From Lachnospiraceae bacterium (GTDB taxonomy: Bacteria > Bacillota > Clostridia > Lachnospirales > Lachnospiraceae): 45,708 nucleotides of DNA. Under the pieces are notes generated by a model. That model searched no databases and was not told the DNA's origin. It saw only the letters and a list, made by a program, of their open reading frames with translations. How positions within the stretch are numbered: position 1 is the stretch's first letter; each line of letters opens with the position of its first letter. Below, piece by piece: positions 1 through 9,279 of this stretch. The stretch lies in contig JAQVCT010000021.1 in assembly GCA_028689655.1 (NCBI GenBank), positions 1-45,708 of the forward strand, written 5' to 3'. The translations under genes and the position numbers were made by a program.

Positions 1-127
1 CTGGTATAATCGCCAACGGATTCACAGTGCTCTTGGATACAAAACTCCTCAGCAAGTGGAGGACGAAGCTACTCAGGCAGCATAAAAAAGTTTAACTTTT
101 TGTGTCCAATGTATTGACACAGGTCCA
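1..127 (+). mobile_element. IS3-family insertion sequence, right end (3' end of transposase OrfB plus terminal inverted repeat)
   Basis: Frame 2 reads a 27-residue C-terminus ending at a TAA at 83-85. It contains the WYNRQRIHSALGYKTPQQV-type sequence that closes the rve integrase domain of IS3/IS150-group transposases. After the stop, about 40 bp lead to a terminal repeat whose complement reads TGGACCTGTGTCAATAC, so the element probably ends near 127. The left part is outside the window, so intactness cannot be judged. The boundary at 127 is inferred because no target-site duplication can be compared. Confidence 0.8.
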
Positions 128-327
128 CTTTGTTCCTATTATGGTTGTAAAACATCATCTAAATATAGATACTGATAACTGTATATTGACGAAAAAATGC
201 GTGACTATGGCGAAGTCAAGAGGGAAGAAACTGGACATCAGCATTTAAAGATGGTATATTATTCCACAATATAAGACAAAATATAACAAAAATAATCAAA
301 AAACATATGATTGGAAGGGGAATTGTG

Positions 328-2052
328 ATGAAGGGGAATCATAAGAAAAAGCAATCTATTTTGGTAAAATTACTGGCAATGGTGTTGCTGCCATTGGTCG
401 TTATGTCTGTAGTTACAGTGGCATTTTCCACCAGAAATATGAAGGATGGGATGCAGTCACAGGTAATGGACGGATTAAGAGGAACGGCATATTCTTTTAT
501 GGAGATTTATAATGTACTAAATCCTGATGCATATGGGAAAAATGCAGACGGTACGCTGACAAAAGGGGATAAGGTCATCGGAGGCGATCACACGGTAGCA
601 GATAGGATCAAGTCGGAGACGGGATACGATGTGACCTTATTTTATGGAGATACCAGAGAGATTACCTCTGTTATGAACAGTGAAACCGGAGAGAGAGCAA
701 CAGGCACTAAGGCTTCCGCTGAGGTGGTAGAGGAAGTTATCAACAAAGGAAATCATTATACCAGCTATGATGTGGATGTGGACGGTCAGCAGTACTATGG
801 ATATTATTTCCCCATGGAGGACAGCACAGGGAAAATAATTGGAATGGTATTTGCTGGAATGCCCACGGCAAAAGTGAACAGTTTTATCTCCCAGAAACAG
901 AATATAGTAGTACTTATTGCATCGCTTATTTTCATCATTGGATTAATAGGAGCAATAGTGACGTCAAGATCCATGTCAAATGCGGTGAAAGAGTCAGAGA
1001 GAGTGATCGGGGAATTATCCACTGGAAATTTGTCTGTGGAGATCAGTGAAAAATATAAGAAACGGGCTGATGAGATTGGGATTATGCTATCAGCATTACA
1101 CTCCCTGAAAGATCGGCTATCCAACATCATCGGAATCGTTAAAGATTCTGCGGGAGTATTGTTGAACTCCGGAGAATCTCTGGACAATATGGCGGCACAA
1201 TCAAGTCAGACTGCGGATGAGATCAGTCATGCGGTGGAGGACATCGCCAAAGGAGCAACCTCACAGGCAGAAGATATCGAGTCTGCCTCAATGAGCATTG
1301 GCGACATGGGCAATATGATAGAAGGTATCGTGACGAATGTGGAAGATCTGGATCGTACATCGGATGAGATGAAGTCTGCCAGTGACGAATCGCAATTGAT
1401 CATACAGCAGTTAAGTGAATCCAATGATAGAACAACAGAAGCGATGGAGAAGATCGGTGCGCAGATTCATGCTACCAACGATTCTGTACAGACCATCCAA
1501 CAGGCTGTGGAACTGATCACAGAAATTGCTACAGAGACGAATCTCCTCTCCTTGAATGCATCTATAGAGGCAGCAAGAGCGGGAGAACACGGACGTGGAT
1601 TTGCGGTGGTTGCCACAGAAATACAGAAATTGGCAGAGCAATCCAATCATTCAGCAGTGCAGATTGAGAAAGTGATTGACCAACTTTTACAGGAATCTGA
1701 AAATACAGTTTTTGTGATGGATCAGGTAAATGCCATCGTATTGGAGCAGCAGGAAAAATTGACAGAGACAAGAGAAAAATTTGCCAGAGTGATTGAAGGT
1801 GTGAACAGTTCCAGGGAAGAGACCCGCACCATCAAGGATCAGACAGGTCTCTGTGATGATGCAAGAGGAAAAGTGGATATGGTTATTCAGAACCTGTCCG
1901 CGATCTCAGAGGAAAATGCAGCCAGCACTCAGGAAACGACAGCCTCCATGGAGGAATTGAATGCCACCATTAATATGCTGGCACATGCGGCAAAAGAGTT
2001 AAAAGGAATTGCAGTGGAGCTGGATGAAGATATGAAATTTTTCCAGATATAA
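328..2052 (+). CDS. Methyl-accepting chemotaxis protein
   Basis: Transmembrane chemoreceptor that senses an extracellular ligand and signals through CheW/CheA to the flagellar motor. I chose the ATG at 328 because GGAAGGGG lies 7 bp upstream; an in-frame ATG at 307 has no such site. The protein is 574 aa. It has a short basic N-terminus, TM1 at about residues 12-35, a periplasmic sensor of about 150 aa resembling a single Cache domain, TM2 at about 190-215, a HAMP linker and a long helical signalling domain. The hairpin tip shows the conserved [20 protein letters not shown] block and GRGFAVVA. The ligand cannot be told from sequence. It is monocistronic, with a strong hairpin after the stop. 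No other motility gene is in the window, so the cell's chemotaxis machinery must be encoded elsewhere. Confidence 0.93.
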   Translation: MKGNHKKKQSILVKLLAMVLLPLVVMSVVTVAFSTRNMKDGMQSQVMDGLRGTAYSFMEIYNVLNPDAYGKNADGTLTKGDKVIGGDHTVADRIKSETGYDVTLFYGDTREITSVMNSETGERATGTKASAEVVEEVINKGNHYTSYDVDVDGQQYYGYYFPMEDSTGKIIGMVFAGMPTAKVNSFISQKQNIVVLIASLIFIIGLIGAIVTSRSMSNAVKESERVIGELSTGNLSVEISEKYKKRADEIGIMLSALHSLKDRLSNIIGIVKDSAGVLLNSGESLDNMAAQSSQTADEISHAVEDIAKGATSQAEDIESASMSIGDMGNMIEGIVTNVEDLDRTSDEMKSASDESQLIIQQLSESNDRTTEAMEKIGAQIHATNDSVQTIQQAVELITEIATETNLLSLNASIEAARAGEHGRGFAVVATEIQKLAEQSNHSAVQIEKVIDQLLQESENTVFVMDQVNAIVLEQQEKLTETREKFARVIEGVNSSREETRTIKDQTGLCDDARGKVDMVIQNLSAISEENAASTQETTASMEELNATINMLAHAAKELKGIAVELDEDMKFFQI

Positions 2053-2070
2053 GATCCATTTAGACCGGGG

Positions 2071-2118
2071 AAAGGGAACACTTCTATGTGTAATGCGTGG
2101 AAGTGTTCCCTTTATTTG
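2071..2118 (+). terminator. Rho-independent terminator after the chemoreceptor gene
   Basis: A perfect 14-bp stem (AAAGGGAACACTTC at 2071-2084 with its complement at 2100-2113) encloses a 15-nt loop and is followed by ATTTG. It lies 18 bp after the MCP stop codon. The A and T tracts on both sides could allow action in both directions. Confidence 0.85.
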
Positions 2119-2152
2119 ATAAAAACTTATAGTATTTCTGGTAAAAAATGGG

Positions 2153-2181
2153 TTGACAAAATAAATAGAAACGAGTACTAT
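2153..2181 (+). promoter_or_regulatory. Sigma-A-type promoter for the M20 peptidase gene
   Basis: TTGACA at 2153-2158, a 17-bp spacer, and TACTAT at 2176-2181. The start codon follows about 70 bp downstream. The -35 box is consensus and the -10 box matches 4 of 6 bases. Confidence 0.65.
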
Positions 2182-2252
2182 ATTTAAAACAAATAATCTC
2201 TATCGGATTAGTAGGAAATAGAAGAATAAATAGAAAAGGAAAGAGGGATAGA

Positions 2253-3362
2253 ATGGGAATCGTGAATAGAAAAAGATTGATTGACACCTTTTGTGAATTG
2301 TCCAGTATAGACGCTATTTCCTTTGAAGAAAGAGAAAAGGCAGATTACCTGAAAAAGGAATTACTGAAACTGGATTTTCAGGTGATGGAGGATACGGCGG
2401 GTGAATGTTATCACAGTGAAACCGGTAATCTATACGCCTATAAAAGGGGAACCGGACCGGAGGTCCTGCTGTCAGCCCATATGGATACAGTGGAACCCGG
2501 GCGCAGCATCAAGGTAGTGATACATGAGAATGGACGGATCACCAGCGACGGAACTACAGTCCTGGGAGCGGATGACAACGCGGGTCTCACATCGATTGTG
2601 GAAGCACTGCGGCTGATCAAGGAGCAGAACCTGCCAAGCAGGAGCGTAGAGCTATTATTTACCATCGGGGAGGAAGCCTATATTCGTGGAAGCGAAGTGT
2701 TCGATTACAGGAAGATCAAGGCGAAGGAGGCATATGTGCTGGATCTTAGCGGTCCTATCGGCACAGCGGCAGTGAAAGCGCCCACATTGCTTTTCTTTGA
2801 AGGAAAGATTCTGGGAAGAGCGGCACATGCAGGATTTGCCCCGAAGAGAGGGATCAATGCTATCCAGATTGCAGGAAATATCATAGCGAACCTGAAACAG
2901 GGAAGAATCGATGAGGATACCACGGTGAACATCGGATGTATCAAAGGGGGAGCGGGTACGAATATTGTGTCTCCTGACTGTACATTTTCCGGGGAGGTCC
3001 GCAGTCTGGATCATGAGCGTGCATTGCAGATGGTGGACCATATAGAGGCCATAACGAGACAGCGGACAATGGATGCAAAAGCAAGCTATGAATGGAAGAC
3101 CAGCACAGGCTGTATCGCTTATGAGACGAATCCCGGTTCAGTCACCGTACGTAATCTGCAAAAGGCATGCGAAAAGCTGCATATTCCATGCGACCTGATT
3201 ACCACATTTGGCGGCAGTGATAATAACAATCTTATGCGCCATGGAATTCAGGGTGTGGTGCTGGCATGTGGCATGGAGAAGGTACACACCTGTCAGGAAT
3301 ATACGACCGTGGACAGTCTGGAAAAAAGCACAGAATTAATATTGGAATTATTGCATGCATAA
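2253..3362 (+). CDS. M20-family metallopeptidase, PepT-like
   Basis: Cytoplasmic di-zinc aminopeptidase-type enzyme of the M20 family, closest in layout to peptidase T-like proteins; it probably trims N-terminal residues from short peptides. At 369 aa it is slightly shorter than classical PepT (about 405 aa). Visible motifs are SAHMDTV (zinc His), GADDNAG (bridging Asp), TIGEEA (catalytic/zinc Glu pair), a small dimerisation domain in the middle, and a C-terminal GGSDNNN followed by EKVHTCQEY with the last zinc-binding His. The start ATG follows an AGAGGGA box. It has its own promoter and is followed at 48 bp by a C39-like gene, so the two may be co-transcribed. Exact substrate specificity cannot be read. 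Confidence 0.85.
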   Translation: MGIVNRKRLIDTFCELSSIDAISFEEREKADYLKKELLKLDFQVMEDTAGECYHSETGNLYAYKRGTGPEVLLSAHMDTVEPGRSIKVVIHENGRITSDGTTVLGADDNAGLTSIVEALRLIKEQNLPSRSVELLFTIGEEAYIRGSEVFDYRKIKAKEAYVLDLSGPIGTAAVKAPTLLFFEGKILGRAAHAGFAPKRGINAIQIAGNIIANLKQGRIDEDTTVNIGCIKGGAGTNIVSPDCTFSGEVRSLDHERALQMVDHIEAITRQRTMDAKASYEWKTSTGCIAYETNPGSVTVRNLQKACEKLHIPCDLITTFGGSDNNNLMRHGIQGVVLACGMEKVHTCQEYTTVDSLEKSTELILELLHA

Positions 3363-3410
3363 GATAGATTAATGTTTCGAAGGTATTCAAGACAGAACGG
3401 AGGCATACTT

Positions 3411-4028
3411 ATGAAAAATCCTTTGAGTTATCAATCAACAGAATACGACTGTGGCCCTACAACGGTGCTCAATGCCATCAATTATTTATTTCCCCGGGAA
3501 GAAATCTATCCAGATGTGGTAAAATCCATCATGCAGTACTGCCTCGACTGTTACAGTGATAAAGGGGAAGCTTACAAGAACGGCACCACCGGAATGGCGA
3601 TGATGTTTCTGTCGAACTGGCTGAATCATTTTGGAAAAGTGAAACACTGGCCCATACAATGCGTCATGGTGAACGGGCGGGAGGTATACATCGGTCAGAA
3701 CAGCCGGATCGCAGAGTGTCTCCAGCAGGGTGGTGCAGTGGTGGCACGGGTCATGCTGGGATGCTGGCACTATGTACTTCTCACCGGCATGGATGAGAAT
3801 CAGGTCTACGCCTTTGATCCTTATTACCGCAGAAATCCCTTTAAGGAGCAGAAAATAAACATGGTCACAGACCAGCCCAAACGAATGAATCGCAAGATCA
3901 CGTGGGATATTATAAATGCGGAAGGGAAAAATGATTATGCCCTGGGAGAAATAGAACAGCGGGAATGCATGCTGATCTACAACCAGAACACCAGACAGAC
4001 CATGGACAACATGGAGTATGTAATTTGA
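3411..4028 (+). CDS. C39-like (papain-fold) family protein
   Basis: 205-aa protein resembling the peptidase C39-like domain. YDCGPTT near the N-terminus carries the would-be catalytic Cys, with a later GCWHYVLLTG giving the His and AFDPYY the Asp region. Such domains cleave double-glycine leaders in ABC peptidase-exporters, but stand-alone versions are mostly uncharacterised. I prefer the ATG at 3411 over the upstream one at 3372 because GGAGG lies 7 bp before it. No signal peptide or membrane segment is evident, so it is probably cytoplasmic. It follows the M20 peptidase gene by 48 bp, suggesting a shared role in peptide turnover; this is inference only. Confidence 0.65.
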   Translation: MKNPLSYQSTEYDCGPTTVLNAINYLFPREEIYPDVVKSIMQYCLDCYSDKGEAYKNGTTGMAMMFLSNWLNHFGKVKHWPIQCVMVNGREVYIGQNSRIAECLQQGGAVVARVMLGCWHYVLLTGMDENQVYAFDPYYRRNPFKEQKINMVTDQPKRMNRKITWDIINAEGKNDYALGEIEQRECMLIYNQNTRQTMDNMEYVI

Positions 4029-4135
4029 CTCCATTACAAAGTAATCGAATCACGAAGGAACGAAGTTTCGTAGGATATAATTTGATTGGATTACAAAGTG
4101 AATGAGTCACGAAGAAATGAAGTTTTGTAGTTTAT
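4022..4135 (+). repeat. Tandem pair of 57-bp intergenic repeats with hairpins
   Basis: Two adjacent 57-bp units (4022-4078 and 4079-4135) match at about 45 of 57 positions by eye. Each has an ATTACAAAGT-type block, then a (A/G)TCACGAAG...GTAG block. The first unit folds into ATTAC-AAA-GTAAT and an ACGAA...TTCGT stem. The first unit begins inside the stop region of the C39-like gene. Similar sequence occurs in reverse at 15481-15530 and more loosely at 36877-37010. Confidence 0.7.
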
Positions 4136-4236
4136 AAATATTTAATTGTACACAATTTATTTTTGTGATAGGATATACTGGAAGAAAACTTGAAATATGT
4201 AGTCAAAAAGTAGTCAAATAAGAAAGGCAGTCATAC

Positions 4237-4974
4237 ATGGATAATTCAATTCTCGAATTGAGAGGAATAAGGAAAAATTTCGGTACCACAGAAGTGTTAA
4301 AGGGAATCGATCTACAGATAGAAGCGGGCGAATTTATCACGATCCTGGGTTCCTCAGGATGTGGTAAGACCACCACGATCCGTATTATTGCAGGTTTGGA
4401 GGAGGCGGACGAGGGCACGGTATTTCTCAATGGTCAGGATGTGACAAATCTGGAACCCAATGAACGGAACGTGAATACTGTATTTCAGAATTATGCATTA
4501 TTTCCCCACATGACAGTGGAAGGAAATGTGGGATATGGTCTTCGAATCAAAAATGTACCCAAGGCGGAAATAAAGAAAAGAGTGGAAGAAGCGCTGCAAC
4601 TGGTACAACTGGAGGGATATGGCAAAAGAAAACCCACAGAACTCAGCGGTGGACAGAAACAGAGAGTCGCCATTGCCCGGGCAATCGTCAATGACCCAAA
4701 GATCTTACTGCTGGATGAACCTCTGGGAGCACTGGATCTTCAATTGCGCCGTCAGATGCAGGTGGAGCTCAAACATTTACAGCAGAGACTTCACATTACT
4801 TTTATCTATATCACTCATGATCAGGAAGAGGCGGCAGCCATGTCAGACCGCATCGTGGTCATGAACGAAGGTAAGATCGAGCAGATCGGAACACCAAAGG
4901 AAATCTATGAAAGTCCTGCCACAGAATATGTAGCAAAATTTATCGAGAACTCCAAGTTGAAGATCGCAGAATGA
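4237..4974 (+). CDS. potA: Spermidine/putrescine ABC transporter ATP-binding protein PotA
   Basis: ATPase that powers polyamine import with PotB, PotC and PotD. It shows Walker A (GSSGCGKTT), Q-loop (QNYALFPHM), signature (LSGGQKQR), Walker B ([12 protein letters not shown]) and H-loop (THDQEEA). Length is 245 aa, clearly below the usual 350-370 aa. The protein stops soon after the nucleotide-binding domain and lacks the C-terminal TOBE/regulatory domain of Escherichia coli PotA. It is first in a potA-B-C-D array on the same strand. The gap to potB is 90 bp. The family assignment rests mainly on the neighbouring permeases and binding protein. Confidence 0.9.
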   Translation: MDNSILELRGIRKNFGTTEVLKGIDLQIEAGEFITILGSSGCGKTTTIRIIAGLEEADEGTVFLNGQDVTNLEPNERNVNTVFQNYALFPHMTVEGNVGYGLRIKNVPKAEIKKRVEEALQLVQLEGYGKRKPTELSGGQKQRVAIARAIVNDPKILLLDEPLGALDLQLRRQMQVELKHLQQRLHITFIYITHDQEEAAAMSDRIVVMNEGKIEQIGTPKEIYESPATEYVAKFIENSKLKIAE

Positions 4975-5064
4975 TGGAATGCTTTCACCAGGAGAATCAG
5001 AATATATCTATAAGATTATGAAATAGTTGTGTAATAGTGTGATAGAAGAAAGAACAGGTAGCAA

Positions 5065-5916
5065 ATGAAACGAAAGAAATGGATTATTGCCACCATGCTT
5101 CCCATTTACCTCTTCACGATTCTTTTCGTCATATGCCCCATGATCTATATGGTGGTGTTGAGTTTTATGAGTCGCGCGGAAGTATGGGGCGTGGTAAGTG
5201 TTTTTACATTAGATAATTACAGAAAAATATTGGAACCTTTATATCTGAATACATTTCGGGAATCCCTGCAGCTGGCATTTACCTCCACGGCAGTCATTAT
5301 ACTCATCGGATATCCCTTCGGATATTACATGGGACAGTTGAATGAAAAGTGGAAGAAGAGAATGATGCTGCTTATCATGATCCCTTTCTGGACCAGTTCT
5401 CTGATCCGCCTCTATGGATGGATCATCATGTTTCGCAGTAATGGGGTGCTGGATATGGTACTTATGGGATTAGGCATCACAGAAAAACCATTGAAGCTGC
5501 TATATTCTTACCCGGCGGTAGCCACAGGAATGGTTTACGCACTGCTTCCCTTTATGATCTTGTCCGTCTACTCCAGCGTGGAGAAGATGGACTGGAACCT
5601 GGTGGAGGCAGCCAGAGATCTGGGAGCCAGTGGCATGAAGGCATTCTGGACGGTGACATTTCCCCTCACATTGCCGGGACTTTTCTCAGGGATTATATTG
5701 ACGTTCATTCCCTCCATGGGACTGTTCTTCATCGCGGATATCCTGGGAGGTAATAAGATCGTACTGGTGGGAAGTGTGATCCAGGAACAGCTGACCAAAG
5801 GACGTAACCTTCCGTTCGCCGCAGCACTATCTGTTATCCTCATGGTCCTTACCTCTCTTCTGATCAGGCTGTATCGTAAGCTGTTCCATACCAAGGAAAT
5901 CGAAGGATTGGTATAG
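5065..5916 (+). CDS. potB: Spermidine/putrescine ABC transporter permease PotB
   Basis: Inner-membrane permease of the type I ABC importer family, 283 aa, with about six hydrophobic segments. The cytoplasmic EAA loop that docks onto PotA is visible as VEAARDLGAS near residue 180. The N-terminus (KRKKW followed by a hydrophobic stretch) is typical of PotB. It is followed by potC after a short gap. The start is preceded by an AGAACAGG-type site, which is weaker than its neighbours. Confidence 0.93.
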   Translation: MKRKKWIIATMLPIYLFTILFVICPMIYMVVLSFMSRAEVWGVVSVFTLDNYRKILEPLYLNTFRESLQLAFTSTAVIILIGYPFGYYMGQLNEKWKKRMMLLIMIPFWTSSLIRLYGWIIMFRSNGVLDMVLMGLGITEKPLKLLYSYPAVATGMVYALLPFMILSVYSSVEKMDWNLVEAARDLGASGMKAFWTVTFPLTLPGLFSGIILTFIPSMGLFFIADILGGNKIVLVGSVIQEQLTKGRNLPFAAALSVILMVLTSLLIRLYRKLFHTKEIEGLV

Positions 5917-5952
5917 TTTAGACGGATGTTCAAAGTAGAAAGGGATAGAGAT

Positions 5953-6732
5953 ATGAAGAAAAAACGTAAATTTCCATATATTTATATAGGACTGGTCACC
6001 ATACTCATGTATATTCCCATTATCGTCACTGTGGTGTATTCCTTCAATGCATCAAAGATTTCCTCCGTGTGGGGCGGATTCAGCCTGACCTGGTATGAGG
6101 CACTGTGGAAGGACAGAGAGATCAAAGAAGCGCTGTGGAACAGTATCGTCCTGGCACTTTCCAGTTGTACCCTGGCCGTATTTATCGGAACACTGGGAGC
6201 CGTGGGTATGTCAAAGACCACCAGTAAGTTCAATGACCTGATCTCCTATCTGGCGACTCTGCCATTGATGATTCCGGAGATTATTCTTGGTATGGTATTT
6301 CTGGCATTGTTTTCCGCCATGGGATTACCCTTTGGAATGCCTACGCTGATTCTTGCACATACTACCTTCTGTATACCTTATTTATTCATCATGGTTAGTG
6401 CAAGGCTCATCGGTATGGACAAAAGTCTGGAGGAGGCAGCCAGGGATCTGGGAGCCACCCAGGTAAGAACCTTTTTCGACATTATATTACCGCAGTTAGT
6501 TCCGGCTATCCTGTCGGGGGTGCTACTCTCCTTTGCCATGTCCTTTGACGACGTGGTCATCAGCATTTTCGTCACAGGCCCCAAGGTCAATCTGCTGCCC
6601 ATCAAGATCTATACGAAGCTGAAAACAGGCATCACACCGGAAATCAATGCATTAGCTACCATTATGCTGGCGGTGACCATCCTGTTCGTCCTGCTATCTC
6701 GACTGATAGGCAGGAAAAGTGCAAACCAGTAA
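5953..6732 (+). CDS. potC: Spermidine/putrescine ABC transporter permease PotC
   Basis: Second permease subunit, 259 aa from the ATG at 5953. I prefer this start over 5926 because the protein then begins MKKKRKFPYIYIGL like other PotC proteins, and AAAGGGA lies upstream. There are six hydrophobic segments and an EAA loop, LEEAARDLGAT, that contacts the ATPase. It pairs with PotB to form the polyamine channel. Confidence 0.93.
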   Translation: MKKKRKFPYIYIGLVTILMYIPIIVTVVYSFNASKISSVWGGFSLTWYEALWKDREIKEALWNSIVLALSSCTLAVFIGTLGAVGMSKTTSKFNDLISYLATLPLMIPEIILGMVFLALFSAMGLPFGMPTLILAHTTFCIPYLFIMVSARLIGMDKSLEEAARDLGATQVRTFFDIILPQLVPAILSGVLLSFAMSFDDVVISIFVTGPKVNLLPIKIYTKLKTGITPEINALATIMLAVTILFVLLSRLIGRKSANQ

Positions 6733-6778
6733 GGATTTAAAATTGATGGTGAAAGCCATTTAATATAGAAAAGAAAAG

Positions 6779-6897
6779 CATTAGTCCATTTGCGACAGCA
6801 ACTTTAAGATGGGCTGATGTTCAACATTAATTGTGTCAAGATTTCTATGAAAAATTGACATGCAGCGTCAGCCTGTTTTGGATAGGCTGATGTTCGA
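6779..6897 (+). promoter_or_regulatory. Two copies of a GGCTGATGTTC hairpin element in the potD leader
   Basis: Copy 1: CATTAGTCC (6779-6787) can pair with GGGCTGATG (6811-6819), followed by TTCAACA. Copy 2: CGTCAGCCT (6866-6874) pairs over 9 bp with AGGCTGATG (6884-6892), followed by TTCGATA and the GAGGAGG ribosome binding site of potD. The same 3' arm and tail end a larger structured leader at 28095-28204. The spacing suggests control of translation or of mRNA stability of potD relative to potABC. The function is inferred. Confidence 0.55.
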
Positions 6898-6911
6898 TAG
6901 AGGAGGAAGAT

Positions 6912-8048
6912 ATGAAAAAATTATTAGCGACATTACTTACGACGACCCTTGCAGTCACTATGATCACGGGATGTGGAAACAGTGCAGACAACAGCACCAG
7001 CCCGGCTACGGAAACAGAGACTACGCAGGCAGCAGATACAGCAGAGACTACCACGGAGGAAACTGCACAGGCACCAGCACTTTCGGGAGAGCTGAATCTC
7101 TATACATGGGATGGTATGTTCCCACAGGAAGTATTGGACGGCTTTGAACAGCAGACCGGTGTGAAGATCAATTACTCTAACTTTGATTACGATGAAGATA
7201 TGTTAGCGAAACTGGAAGAGACCGAAGGCGGCGACTATGACCTTGTCATAGCAGATGATTACATCATCGAGTTAGCCATCAAGGAAGGACTTGTTCAGAA
7301 ATTAAATAAAGACCAGATTACAAATTTTGGAAATATTAATTCCTTATATCAGGGTCAGTTCTATGATACCACAGACGAATACACCGTTCCTTACGGAGCA
7401 GGAATTCCGCTGATCGTATATGACAAGGATGCAGTAGGATTTGAGATCAAGAGCTATGCCGATCTCTGGAATCCGGCATTGGAAGGAAATCTTGCTGTGA
7501 TTGGAAACTATCGTGTTATCGATGGAATCGCCTTGAAGACATTAGGAGAATCCTTCAACACAGAAGATCTTGACACCATCCAAAAAGCAGGGGACAAATT
7601 AATGGAACTTGCTCCAAATATTCGTCTCATCAGTGACAGCAATACACAGGACTACATCGTCAGCGGTGAAGTGACAGCAGCATTCCTCTACACTTCGCAG
7701 GTGAATGCAGCACTGGATGCCAACCCGGATCTGTCTGTATGCTATCCATCTGAAGGGTTAGGATTTGGCATCATGGCAGGATTTATCCCATCACAGGCAC
7801 CCAACGCAGATGCAGCCAATGCATTCCTGAATTACATTCTCCAGCCGGAGGTATCTGCACAGTGCACAGAGTATATCGGATATTACAGCACAAATAAAGC
7901 AGCAGACGAATATATCGCACCAGAGAAGAAAGACAGATTAGTGGTACCTGACTCCGTCACCGAAGGTGAGATCATCCAGAACATCAGCCAGGAAGCCGAA
8001 GACCTCCACGCAGAGATCTGGAAGAAATTCCAGACAGCCTGCAACTAA
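6912..8048 (+). CDS. potD: Polyamine ABC transporter substrate-binding lipoprotein PotD
   Basis: Extracellular binding protein that captures spermidine/putrescine and delivers it to PotBC. It has an N-terminal lipoprotein signal (basic start, hydrophobic stretch, lipobox ending ITGC at about residue 21), then a Ser/Thr/Glu-rich linker of about 40 aa. The periplasmic-binding-protein fold starts at LNLYTWDGMFPQEVLDGFEQ, which is characteristic of PotD/PotF. Length is 378 aa. A strong GAGGAGG lies before the ATG. It is separated from potC by 179 bp carrying two hairpin elements, so binding-protein output may be tuned separately, as is common for ABC importers. Confidence 0.93.
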   Translation: MKKLLATLLTTTLAVTMITGCGNSADNSTSPATETETTQAADTAETTTEETAQAPALSGELNLYTWDGMFPQEVLDGFEQQTGVKINYSNFDYDEDMLAKLEETEGGDYDLVIADDYIIELAIKEGLVQKLNKDQITNFGNINSLYQGQFYDTTDEYTVPYGAGIPLIVYDKDAVGFEIKSYADLWNPALEGNLAVIGNYRVIDGIALKTLGESFNTEDLDTIQKAGDKLMELAPNIRLISDSNTQDYIVSGEVTAAFLYTSQVNAALDANPDLSVCYPSEGLGFGIMAGFIPSQAPNADAANAFLNYILQPEVSAQCTEYIGYYSTNKAADEYIAPEKKDRLVVPDSVTEGEIIQNISQEAEDLHAEIWKKFQTACN

Positions 8049-8480
8049 ACGAATATGAAATGAATGGTCGTGTTATACAACGACTGCTTATACAGGTTAT
8101 GCTGGGAGTGAATTAATAATTATCCGGATAATAGATATCCAAGTGAAGAATCGCCAGAACCGACATTTGCCGGAACTGGCGATTCCTGATTAGGGACTTA
8201 TTTTACAGCCCCATCCAGTAAAAGACATGCGGTTGGCGAACCATTCACAATGGAACGTGAAAAATTAACTTTACTGAAATTATAGTATATGTTAAAATAT
8301 CCACAAGCAAGCTATTTCTATAATCTAACTACGACAAAGTCGTATCTATTATCATTCATCCTATTCGGGATTCAGATTAGAAGTCTTATCATTGCTTATA
8401 TTCCAATACAAAAATGAGGCTTTCCAGAAGAATCCCAATGGATGAGACAGGAGCCTCCATATCACAAAGGAGGATGTTGG
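8049..8480. other. Intergenic stretch between potD and the Rpn-like gene
   Basis: Holds a strong hairpin at 8148-8185 (listed separately), a small TACGAC-AAA-GTCGTA hairpin near 8328-8343, and otherwise AT-rich sequence with no convincing ORF. I looked for the missing N-terminal coding part of the downstream Rpn-like gene and did not recognise it in any forward frame. Confidence 0.5.
8148..8185 (+). terminator. Hairpin downstream of potD, probable terminator
   Basis: A perfect 10-bp stem GAATCGCCAG / CTGGCGATTC lies about 100 bp after the potD stop. It is not followed by a clean T tract (CTGATTAGGG...), so termination efficiency is uncertain. Confidence 0.5.
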
Positions 8481-9203
8481 ATGAAAAACGACCTGTCTTT
8501 TATGATTGATTCCAGAGTGTCGCTGTATGAACATCAATCGACGTATAACCCGAATATGCCACTGAGAAATCTGTTCTACATTTCAGATTTGTATAAGATT
8601 ATGACAAGAGACGAGAATCTTTATGGGAGAAAACTGATTCAGCTTCCCACACCGGAGTTTGTGGTTTTCTACAATGGAGTGGAGGAACAGCCGGAGAAAA
8701 AGATATTTCCTTTATCGGATTCTTATATAAAAGAAACAAAAGAAGTCAATTTAGAATTGAAGGTATTATCCCTGAACATAAATCAGGGACATAATGAGGA
8801 ACTTATGAAGAACTGCAGGACCTTGCGGGATTATATGGTCTATGTGAATAAGGTAAGGAATTATGTATCTGAGGCTGACACAACGCTGGAGGAAGCGGTG
8901 GAAAGAGCAATCGCAGAATGCATAGCGGAGGGAAGTCTGGTAGAATTTCTGTCTAAGAATCGAGCGGAGGCGAAGAACGTGAGTATTTATGAATATGATG
9001 AAGAGAAACACATGGCACAGGAACGAGAACAGGCGAGAGAGGAAGGAAGAGAGGAAGGACGTGAGGAAGGTATCGAAGCGCTTATCCTGGATAATGTAGA
9101 GGAGGGAATCAGCGTGGATAGGATATGCCAAAAGCTTGAGAAGAGGTTCCGGTTAACCAAAGAGCAAAGTGAGTGTTACTGGAAGAAGTATGGTGAATCA
9201 TAG
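8481..9203 (+). CDS. Rpn/YhgA-like nuclease family protein, N-terminally shortened
   Basis: 240 aa from the ATG at 8481, which has AAAGGAGG 7 bp upstream. It matches the Rpn (recombination-promoting nuclease, PD-(D/E)XK) proteins common in Lachnospiraceae: MKNDLSFMIDSRVSLYEHQST with the D...ExQ metal-binding motif, LPTPEFVVFYNG, and INxGHNxELxxxCxTLRDY. The C-terminus has EREQAREEGREEGREEG repeats, as in relatives. From memory, full-length relatives carry about 50 residues before MKND that are absent here, so this may be a truncated copy that kept or regained a ribosome binding site. It is transcribed alone, convergent with the ROK gene. Catalytic activity is uncertain. Confidence 0.7.
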   Translation: MKNDLSFMIDSRVSLYEHQSTYNPNMPLRNLFYISDLYKIMTRDENLYGRKLIQLPTPEFVVFYNGVEEQPEKKIFPLSDSYIKETKEVNLELKVLSLNINQGHNEELMKNCRTLRDYMVYVNKVRNYVSEADTTLEEAVERAIAECIAEGSLVEFLSKNRAEAKNVSIYEYDEEKHMAQEREQAREEGREEGREEGIEALILDNVEEGISVDRICQKLEKRFRLTKEQSECYWKKYGES

Positions 9204-9279
9204 GAATGACTGATTGAAAGGAGATCCCTCCACTGTTATATTTGTTTATTCTGAGTGAAGAGACGATGAGATGGAAAGT

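Noticed and set aside
3486..4034. Long minus-strand ORF under the C39-like gene
   Set aside because: A shadow frame opposite a gene with a strong RBS and recognisable motifs.
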